Below, piece after piece: positions 1 through 4,949 of a DNA stretch of 6,174 bases. A model generated the notes under the pieces. It was not told the origin of the DNA. It made no database searches and saw only the letters and a list, made by a program, of their open reading frames with translations. The DNA comes from JBGPYM01 sp041493205 (GTDB lineage Bacteria; Bacteroidota; Ignavibacteria; UBA10030; UBA6906), in assembly GCA_041493205.1 (NCBI GenBank), contig JBGPYM010000199.1, forward strand, positions 1-6,174. Reading direction: 5' to 3'. Made by a program: the position numbers and the translations under genes. The stretch's first letter is position 1. The number at the start of each line of letters is the position of its first letter.

Positions 1-198
1 AAGGCCAAGCACGTAGACGAGCTCGGGGATGCGGAGACGATGGTCCATAGACCCGAGAAATATGCCGGTGAACAGAACGCCCGCGGGACCGAGTGAAAAC
101 CCTGCAACGCGGATGCTCCCCACCAGGGAGCCGATGCCGATGACCGCAAACAGAAGAAGGAGCGGACTCTCCGCCAGGGAATCGAAGACCATTGTCAT
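1..198 (-). CDS. AspT-like (aspartate:alanine exchanger family) membrane transporter, N-terminal fragment
   Basis: Only the first 66 codons are present; the frame runs open off the low-coordinate edge of the window. Translated from the ATG at 198, it has a hydrophobic segment at about residues 12-27 (PLLLLFAVIGIGSLVG), then a short basic turn with R30. A second hydrophobic segment carrying GFSLGPAGVLFTG follows at residues 33-45. This pattern of one helix, an 'R-x-x-GfsLG' turn and a second helix is typical of the start of Asp-Al_Ex domain proteins (AspT, YidE, YbjL), inner-membrane secondary carriers that exchange small carboxylates or amino acids. The start overlaps the mce stop as ATGA, and a GGGA at 205-208 lies 6 nt upstream, so translation is probably coupled to mce. 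A second in-frame ATG at 192 is possible. The missing remainder prevents any statement about substrate. The family call comes from the N-terminal pattern alone. Confidence 0.68.
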   Translation of the reverse strand, partial: MTMVFDSLAESPLLLLFAVIGIGSLVGSIRVAGFSLGPAGVLFTGIFLGSMDHRLRIPELVYVLGL

Positions 199-626
199 GA
201 TCTGTCCCGTTCCGTGTGCGGCGGCTGCCCGCAGAGTTCAAGGAGCACGCCTCCCGTCGATGACGGGTGGAGAAATGCTGTGGCGAGCCCTTCGGCGCCG
301 GGGCGCGGGGCGGTGTCGATCAGGCGGACACCGGCGGAATCAAGCGCCCTCAGTGTCGCGGGGACATCGGAGACTGCCAGGGCGATATGATGAATACCCT
401 CCCCGCGCTTTGCAATGAACTTCCCGACCGGACCATCGGGCGCGGTGCTTTCGAGGAGCTCAATCTTCGTCTGGCCCACGCGAAAGAAGGCGGTCTTTAC
501 CTTTTGATCCGCGACTTCTTCCACGGCATAGCAGGGAACCCCGAGCAATTTCTGGAACAGGGCAACGGACGCATCGAGGTCCTTTACCGCGATCCCGATG
601 TGCTCAATATGAGTAGGGGGGATCAT
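195..626 (-). CDS. mce: Methylmalonyl-CoA epimerase
   Basis: A 143-residue protein, close to the usual family length, of the vicinal oxygen chelate (glyoxalase-like) fold. Known role: interconverts (2R)- and (2S)-methylmalonyl-CoA in the cytoplasm, linking propionyl-CoA carboxylase to B12-dependent methylmalonyl-CoA mutase, in either direction. Two βαβββ-type halves are visible. The first begins HIEHIGIAV (H9), followed by EEVADQKVKTAFF (36-48) and KIELLE (54-59). The second has GEGIHHIALAV (75-85), FLHP (118-121) and GGVLLELCG (125-133). By family alignment the metal-site residues should be H9, H80 and E130, plus a residue from the KIELLE strand. The ATG at 626 has GGAG at 632-635 with a 5-nt spacer. 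It overlaps the stop of the 45-codon frame upstream and its own stop overlaps the transporter start, both as ATGA. The last dozen residues (QPPHTERDRS) are a non-conserved polar tail. Family identification is very secure from these motifs. Confidence 0.96.
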   Translation of the reverse strand: MIPPTHIEHIGIAVKDLDASVALFQKLLGVPCYAVEEVADQKVKTAFFRVGQTKIELLESTAPDGPVGKFIAKRGEGIHHIALAVSDVPATLRALDSAGVRLIDTAPRPGAEGLATAFLHPSSTGGVLLELCGQPPHTERDRS

Positions 627-760
627 TCGAACTCCATCAGGATTTGTCCTTTGAGGACACGATCGGTGCGCTTATGGAAGTCCACATGCTTGCTGAGAGT
701 CGACACAGGGAAGTCCTTTGTTGAGTTGTGTACGGCAGGAACGAAGAGGTGCGGCCGCAT
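623..760 (-). CDS. Possible 45-residue protein coupled to mce
   Basis: A short open frame from the ATG at 760 to a TGA at 625-623 that overlaps the mce start as ATGA. The predicted product is basic and His-rich, beginning MRPHLFVPAV and ending RVLKGQILMEFE, with a K/H/D/R-rich middle (SKHVDFHKRTDR). I do not recognise the family. Support for coding: about two thirds of its codons end in G or C, it has a balanced set of charged and hydrophobic residues, and the stop/start overlap matches the one between mce and the transporter. Against: it is short, I see no clear Shine-Dalgarno sequence before the ATG, and an in-frame TAA at 784-782 closes the frame just upstream, so it cannot be extended. 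It could be a genuine small protein, the decayed C-terminus of a former gene, or a leader frame. It fills most of the otherwise empty 182 nt between the oxidoreductase and mce. Confidence 0.42.
   Translation of the reverse strand: MRPHLFVPAVHNSTKDFPVSTLSKHVDFHKRTDRVLKGQILMEFE
645..659 (-). promoter_or_regulatory. Perfect 15-nt dyad upstream of mce (possible RNA hairpin)
   Basis: On the minus strand the sequence reads TGTCCT-CAA-AGGACA: two exact 6-base inverted arms around 3 bases. It ends 18 nt before the mce ATG and 9 nt before its GGAG, inside the 45-codon frame. As RNA it would form a 6-bp stem with a tight 3-nt loop. It is not followed by a U run, so it is not an intrinsic terminator. 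It could affect translation of mce or be a protein-binding dyad; a dyad this short can also occur by chance. Confidence 0.25.
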
Positions 761-808
761 CCGGGCACGCCAATGTACGAATTATCCGCGAGAAGTGGAA
801 CGAGGGAA

Positions 809-1720
809 TCACTGCAGAATATCTGTCAATGCGGGCGCAAGTGCGGGGAAGCGGAACGTATAGCCGAGCTGCCGGAGTTTTGCGGGCACCACCCGCTGGC
901 CGGTCAGCACCATCCCGGCCATCTCGCCGAGAGCCGCGCGGAGAACCAGGCCGGGCACGGGGGCCCATGATGGCCGGTGGAGGGCGACGCCGAGCGCAGC
1001 ACAGAATGTTCTCATCGTGACGGCTTCGGGTGCCACGACGTTGACGGGCCCGCGTGCGTCTGTCCGGCCGATGACGAACAGGATGACGTTGACCAGGTCA
1101 TCCCGGTGGACCCATGGAAACCATTGCCGTCCCGTCCCGAGCGGGCCTCCGACGAACAGTTTGAAGGGAAGGAGCATCTTCCGCAGCGCCCCTCCTCCCT
1201 TCCCGAGGACCACGCCGCAGCGGAGCATCACAACCCGCGGACCGGCCGTGCCGATCTGCAGCGCCGCATGTTCCCACCGGACACAGGTCTCGGCGAGAAA
1301 CCCCTGTCCCGGGGGAGCATCTTCCCGGAGATCCCCTTCTTCGACCGGCCCGTAAAAGCCGACGGCGGCGGCGTTAACGACAACGGAAGGTTTGTTCGCC
1401 GCACGTTCGATTGCGTCGCGGAGCGCGCCCGCGGCATCGACGCGGCTTGCGATAATGCGCTCCTTCTGGGCCGTCGTCCATCGGCGGGCATCGAGCGGCT
1501 CGCCTGCCAGGTTAATGATGGCGTCGGCGCCATCCACGCTGGCACCCCACGCACCGACCGACTTTCCGTCCCAGGGCAGAACCGTCACACGCTCCGGCAT
1601 TGCCGATGTGGGTTTCGCGGGTGTTCGGGTGAGCAGCACGATGTCGTTATTGTCCCGGGCCAGCCGCTGGAGAAGAGCCTTCCCTACAAACCCTGTCCCG
1701 CCGGTGACGATGATTTTCAC
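809..1720 (-). CDS. TIGR01777/SDR39U1-family NAD(P)-binding oxidoreductase (YfcH-like)
   Basis: A 303-residue atypical short-chain dehydrogenase, normal length for the TIGR01777 'epimerase' family; reaction and substrate are unknown for most members. An N-terminal Rossmann fold has TGGTGFVG at 6-13. NLAGEP (70-75) and ASRVDA (91-96) follow, then the strand and turn NAAAVGFYG (116-124), WVHRDD (203-208) and the C-terminal DUF1731-like tail with LTGQRVVPAKL (272-282), LGYTFRFPAL (285-294) and a final ALTDILQ. At the position where relatives usually have serine (S-A-x-G-Y-Y-G) this protein has alanine, and as in the family there is no YxxxK. The start is a GTG at 1720, because the conserved Rossmann strand begins there and there is no early in-frame ATG. 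AGGA at 1732-1735, overlapping the upstream stop, can serve as ribosome site 11 nt away. It lies 13 nt after the B12-binding regulator and is probably co-transcribed with it. Relatives occur near photolyase and CarH-type genes in some bacteria, which makes a light- or stress-related role possible. Confidence 0.9.
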   Translation of the reverse strand: MKIIVTGGTGFVGKALLQRLARDNNDIVLLTRTPAKPTSAMPERVTVLPWDGKSVGAWGASVDGADAIINLAGEPLDARRWTTAQKERIIASRVDAAGALRDAIERAANKPSVVVNAAAVGFYGPVEEGDLREDAPPGQGFLAETCVRWEHAALQIGTAGPRVVMLRCGVVLGKGGGALRKMLLPFKLFVGGPLGTGRQWFPWVHRDDLVNVILFVIGRTDARGPVNVVAPEAVTMRTFCAALGVALHRPSWAPVPGLVLRAALGEMAGMVLTGQRVVPAKLRQLGYTFRFPALAPALTDILQ

Positions 1721-1731
1721 GCCTTGTCCGT

Positions 1732-1735
1732 TCCT
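1732..1735 (-). promoter_or_regulatory. Ribosome binding site overlapping regulator stop, for the GTG-started oxidoreductase
   Basis: On the minus strand AGGA overlaps the TAG stop (1736-1734) of the regulator and precedes the GTG start at 1720 by 11 nt. The spacing is a little long. A second purine patch, AAGG at 1722-1725, is too close to act. The arrangement implies that ribosomes finishing the regulator can reinitiate on the oxidoreductase. Confidence 0.4.
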
Positions 1736-2675
1736 ATGACTGCGAAACAGTCGAACCCTGGCCGGCACAGGCGGTGCGTTCGATCGCCTCAATGGACGAG
1801 AGGAGCTCCCGTGACGAGGTGTGAATTCCGGCGGGCCACGCGGGGTCGCGGGGGAGCGCATGGGCGCCGCGCCCGCCTAGAATCAACTGCGCATTCACTT
1901 CCTGCGCTGCATCCACGATGCATTGACATTCCCTGGCAGGCAATCCTTCCGGCGGCACATATGTCACGGAGAGAGAGACGACCGTCGGCCGGGTTTCCCG
2001 GATGGCGGTGGCAACAGCTTCAACCGGCGTGCGTGCGCCCAGGTAGGTTGTGGCCCACCCTTCCGACTCGAAGAGATGCGCGGCGCACCGGAGGCCGATT
2101 TCATGCAGCTCCTCGCCAAGACAGGAGCAGACTGCGGATCGTCCCCTGGCCGGCTTCATCCGGATCTGCGTCTGGAGCTTGACAAGCGCCTCCTGCGTCT
2201 CATAAGATGCGCGGTGTTCGTGATTGACGCCGATCGCGCCGCGCAACCAGCGCGCGCCGATCTCCTCCATCCCCGGGCGGACGATGAGGTCGTGGATTTC
2301 CCACAGTTGCACGCGGTGCTGGTAGAGGTAGGAGAGGTAGAACGAAAGATCGGCAGGATCCGGCGCGAGGGCTTTCTCCACGAACGCCGACACAAGCCCC
2401 GAAAAGTCTTTTTCAAGAAGCGCCACCTGGATGCGCTGGCCAAGCTGGTCGCTCTCGGGGATCGCCAGGACCCCGACCGGTTCAAAGTGATTCTTTTCCG
2501 CAAAATCCACCACACACCGCATGTCGAATTTCCGGTGTCCCCCGGGCGTCTTCTGGCATATCAAGGTCCCCTCATCCGCCCAGCGCTTGACCGTCGTCTC
2601 CGTGACATTAAAGAGCCGTGCGACGTCGGCGGTGGAAAGAACGATCCTCTGGATGCAAGACGCCATAGTGTCCAA
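1734..2675 (-). CDS. MerR-like HTH regulator with cobalamin-binding domain (CarH/LitR-like)
   Basis: 313 residues from TTG 2675, or 310 from ATG 2666. TTG is preferred because AGGG lies 6 nt before it, while the ATG has only a weak GGA. The winged HTH (about 13-60) shows STADVARLFNVTETTVKRW and a TPGGHRKF wing, closer to excisionase/BldC-type HTH than to the LRxWERR of classical CarH. A helical segment (about 75-175) is followed by a B12-binding Rossmann domain (about 180-300). Signatures seen: W143, then nine residues, then E153-H154 (W-x9-E-H, the cap over the adenosyl group in CarH); E189-L-H191-E-I-G194 (E/D-x-H-x-x-G, with H191 the expected lower cobalt ligand); YLGARTP (211-217); and GGRGAH (267-272). 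Known family members are repressors whose oligomer binds adenosylcobalamin in the dark and falls apart in light. Odd here: the residue after W143 is Leu, where the Thermus protein has His132. The role is probably control of its own operon by light and/or B12; targets are unproven. Confidence 0.88.
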   Translation of the reverse strand: MDTMASCIQRIVLSTADVARLFNVTETTVKRWADEGTLICQKTPGGHRKFDMRCVVDFAEKNHFEPVGVLAIPESDQLGQRIQVALLEKDFSGLVSAFVEKALAPDPADLSFYLSYLYQHRVQLWEIHDLIVRPGMEEIGARWLRGAIGVNHEHRASYETQEALVKLQTQIRMKPARGRSAVCSCLGEELHEIGLRCAAHLFESEGWATTYLGARTPVEAVATAIRETRPTVVSLSVTYVPPEGLPARECQCIVDAAQEVNAQLILGGRGAHALPRDPAWPAGIHTSSRELLSSIEAIERTACAGQGSTVSQS

Positions 2676-2682
2676 TGAACAC
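2668..2682 (-). promoter_or_regulatory. Dyad covering the probable TTG start of the B12 regulator
   Basis: The minus strand reads GTGTTC-ATT-GGACAC. As DNA this is a 6-base inverted repeat with one mismatch. As RNA the mismatch becomes a U-G wobble, giving a full 6-bp stem with a 3-nt loop. The TTG at 2675-2673 sits across the loop and stem, and the arm begins at the last G of the AGGG ribosome site. It could be an autoregulatory operator or a hairpin that limits initiation. Small dyads like this arise by chance, so confidence is low. Confidence 0.3.
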
Positions 2683-2685
2683 CCT
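2682..2685 (-). promoter_or_regulatory. Ribosome binding site deciding the TTG start of the regulator
   Basis: On the minus strand AGGG lies 6 nt before the TTG at 2675. The alternative ATG at 2666 has only GGA with 4 nt spacing and no A/G-rich extension. This spacing is why the longer, TTG-initiated product is preferred; the two starts differ by only three residues outside the HTH. Confidence 0.4.
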
Positions 2686-2740
2686 GCGTGCGGCGGCGGT
2701 TCCGTCCTGAGCGTTTCCGGGCGAGCCGGGAGGGAGCGTG

Positions 2741-4942
2741 TTACCCCGCTGTTTTCTTGAAATAGAGGGCTCCCAGGGGGGGGAGTGTCAGGGAGATCGA
2801 AAACGGACGGCCGTGGTTGGGGATGGGGTTCGCGGCAACAGTGCCGTAATTCCCCATGTTGCTCCCGCCGTACCGGGCGGCGTCGCTGTTCAGCAATTCC
2901 GTATATGTCCCGGGCTGCCGGACGCCGATCCGGTACCCGGACCGGGGGACCGGCGTAAGATTGAACACGGTGGTGACGGTTTCAGCGCCGTCCGCCGACT
3001 TGCGGTCGAACGAAATGATGCTGCTGGCGGCATCATGAAAATCGACCCAGTCAAAACCCGTGTAATGAAAATCGACTTCGTACAGTGCCCGCTCGCTGTT
3101 ATAAATCCTGCCGAGGTCCTCCATGAGATTTCTGACACCCCGGTGCGTCTCAAAATCGAGCAGGTGCCAGTCGAGGCTCTTCGCATGGTTCCACTCGTCC
3201 CACTGGCCGAACTCCCCTCCCATGAACAGGAGTTTCTTCCCCGGGAAGGCGTACATGAGCGCGAACAGCAGCCTGAGATTGGCAAATTTCTGCCATGGAT
3301 CGCCGGGCATTTTTCCGAGGAGCGATCCCTTCCCATGCACCACTTCATCATGAGACAGCGGGAGGAGAAAACGCTCGGTGAATGCGTAGAGGAGGGCGAA
3401 TGTCAGATTGCGGTGATGATGGGTGCGGTAGACCGGATCCTTCGTGAAATATTCCAGCGTGTCGTGCATCCATCCCATGTTCCATTTCAGATCGAATCCA
3501 AGTCCGCCATGTTCGATGGCCGTTGAGACTCCCGGCCAGGAGGTCGATTCCTCTGCAATCGTCAGCACGCCCGGATGGTACGTGTGGACGACGGAGTTCA
3601 GGTGTTTCAGGAACTCAACCGCTTCGATGTTTTCGCGGCCGCCATACTGATTGGGGAGCCACTCCCCCTCCTTGCGGGAATAATCCAGGTAGAGCATTGA
3701 AGCGACCGCGTCGATGCGGAGGCCGTCGATGTGGTACTTCTCCAGCCAGAACAAGGCGTTGCTGATAAGAAAATTCTTGACCTCATGTCGGCCGTAATTG
3801 AAGATAAACGTACCCCAGTCCTGATGTTCCCCTTTTCTCGGATCGGCGTGTTCGTAGAGGTGGGTCCCGTCGAACTCCGCAAGCGCGTGAGAGTCCTTCG
3901 GAAAGTGTGCGGGCACCCAGTCCAGGATGACGCCGATCCCGTGCTGATGGCACAGGTCTACGAAGTACATGAAATCCGCGGGGGAGCCGAATCTGCTCGT
4001 CGGCGCAAAATACCCCGTCACCTGATACCCCCAGGATCCATCCAGGGGATGCTCCATGATGGGGAGCAACTCGATGTGCGTGTAGCCGAGCGCCGTCGCG
4101 TGACGCACGAGCCGCTCCGCAAGTTCACGGTACGTCAGCCACCGGTTCTTTTCGCCCCGCTGCCAGGATCCCGCATGGATTTCGTATACTGCGAAGGGGC
4201 GCTGCAGCGCGCGCGCGCCGGGGCGCCCTTTCATCCAGGCCTCATCCTTCCAGTCGTACCCCCGGAGGAAATTGACGCGGGAGGCGGTCCGCGGGCGGAG
4301 TTCCATCTCGGTCCCGTACGGATCCGTCTTGTCCGCAATATATCCGCTTTGCGTCTTCACCTGAAACTTGTACAGGGCCCCTTCCGGAAGTCCAGGGATA
4401 AAAATCTCCCAGATGCCGGAAGAGCCGAGCACGCGCATGGCATGATGCCGGCGGTCCCAGCCGTTGAATTCCCCGATCACGCTGACGCTCCGGGCGGATG
4501 GGGCCCAGACGGCAAACTGGACACCCCCGATGCCGTTCACTTCCGCAAAGTGGGCTCCGAGTTTTTCATAGATTCTATGATGATCCCCTGCGTTAAAGAG
4601 ATAAATGTCGAAATCGGTCAGCGTGGGCATGAAGGAGTACGAGTCGTGAAAATCCTCCACCCGGCCGTCCTCCATGGTCTTCCTGAGCCGGTAGGGGAAG
4701 ACCTCCGTGCATGATGGAATCACCGCTTCGAAGAAACCGAATTCATGAACGCGGGTCATGGGGAATTCCTTCCCGCGCCCCGGACCCTCTCCCGCCACGG
4801 AGGCCGATGCCGCGCCGGGGAGGAACGCGCGGATGGCGAGGCGGTTGCCGTCCAGCAGGTGGGGACCCAGGACGGTAAAGGGGTCGTGGTGATCGTTGAA
4901 CATCACCCGGTAGACTTCATCGATCACCGCAGTTGTATTCAT
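2741..4942 (-). CDS. glgB: 1,4-alpha-glucan (glycogen) branching enzyme
   Basis: 733 residues, matching the usual long GlgB form (about 730). Known reaction: cleaves α-1,4 glucan chains and transfers the fragment to an α-1,6 position in cytoplasmic glycogen synthesis (GH13). Domains in order: N1 module (about 1-125, HDPFTVLGPH at 19-28); CBM48 (about 130-225, VWAPSARSVSVIGEFNGWD); a linker (about 226-250); the GH13 barrel (about 251-610); and a C-terminal β domain ending near PPLGALYF (721-728). Catalytic motifs are intact: DWVPAHF (341-347); DGLRIDAVASM with nucleophile D411; TIAEES with acid/base E464; and LPLSHDEVVHGKGS with D532. The spacing 411/464/532 equals that of E. coli D405/E458/D526. 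The ATG at 4942 is the first conserved start; GGTGA at 4950-4954 precedes it by 7 nt and contains the upstream stop. No other glg gene is in the window. The start lies 7 nt after the COG3014-like gene, so the two are probably co-transcribed. Confidence 0.97.
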   Translation of the reverse strand: MNTTAVIDEVYRVMFNDHHDPFTVLGPHLLDGNRLAIRAFLPGAASASVAGEGPGRGKEFPMTRVHEFGFFEAVIPSCTEVFPYRLRKTMEDGRVEDFHDSYSFMPTLTDFDIYLFNAGDHHRIYEKLGAHFAEVNGIGGVQFAVWAPSARSVSVIGEFNGWDRRHHAMRVLGSSGIWEIFIPGLPEGALYKFQVKTQSGYIADKTDPYGTEMELRPRTASRVNFLRGYDWKDEAWMKGRPGARALQRPFAVYEIHAGSWQRGEKNRWLTYRELAERLVRHATALGYTHIELLPIMEHPLDGSWGYQVTGYFAPTSRFGSPADFMYFVDLCHQHGIGVILDWVPAHFPKDSHALAEFDGTHLYEHADPRKGEHQDWGTFIFNYGRHEVKNFLISNALFWLEKYHIDGLRIDAVASMLYLDYSRKEGEWLPNQYGGRENIEAVEFLKHLNSVVHTYHPGVLTIAEESTSWPGVSTAIEHGGLGFDLKWNMGWMHDTLEYFTKDPVYRTHHHRNLTFALLYAFTERFLLPLSHDEVVHGKGSLLGKMPGDPWQKFANLRLLFALMYAFPGKKLLFMGGEFGQWDEWNHAKSLDWHLLDFETHRGVRNLMEDLGRIYNSERALYEVDFHYTGFDWVDFHDAASSIISFDRKSADGAETVTTVFNLTPVPRSGYRIGVRQPGTYTELLNSDAARYGGSNMGNYGTVAANPIPNHGRPFSISLTLPPLGALYFKKTAG

Positions 4943-4949
4943 GGCATGT

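Noticed and set aside
781..786. GATAAT on the minus strand as a -10 box for the small ORF/mce
   Set aside because: It matches TATAAT at 5 of 6 positions, but no -35-like hexamer sits 16-18 nt upstream, and it overlaps a stop codon in an AT-richer patch. Not enough to call a promoter.
672..968. A 98-codon minus-strand frame covering part of the gap before mce
   Set aside because: It runs mostly inside the oxidoreductase in another frame, is R/G/P/A-rich and has no motif.
1721..1861. N-terminal extension of the oxidoreductase by 47 residues
   Set aside because: It overlaps the C-terminus of the regulator and is R/P/S-rich. The Rossmann strand starts exactly at the GTG at 1720.
977..2182. A 401-codon open frame on the plus strand
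   Set aside because: It lies opposite the oxidoreductase and the B12 regulator, both with clear family motifs. Its translation is rich in R, P and G with no recognisable domain, as expected for an antisense frame in GC-rich DNA.
2676..2740. Possible terminator in the glgB-regulator gap
   Set aside because: The CCGG-GCGAG-CCGG sequence gives at most a 4-bp stem and no T run follows in the transcribed direction.
2776..2783. Run of eight G (C8 in the gene) near the 3' end of glgB as a phase-variable tract
   Set aside because: It encodes the family-typical Pro-Pro of the PPLGALYF terminus and is in frame. Slippage would alter only the last few residues, and there is no sign of switching.
4207..4218. 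Alternating GC dinucleotide run (possible Z-DNA)
   Set aside because: It is explained by Ala-Arg-Ala codons in the glgB linker in GC-rich DNA and is too short to claim a structural role.
3731..4714. A 327-codon open frame on the plus strand
   Set aside because: It is antisense to the catalytic core of glgB. The glgB frame has all catalytic residues intact, and the plus-strand translation resembles no family.
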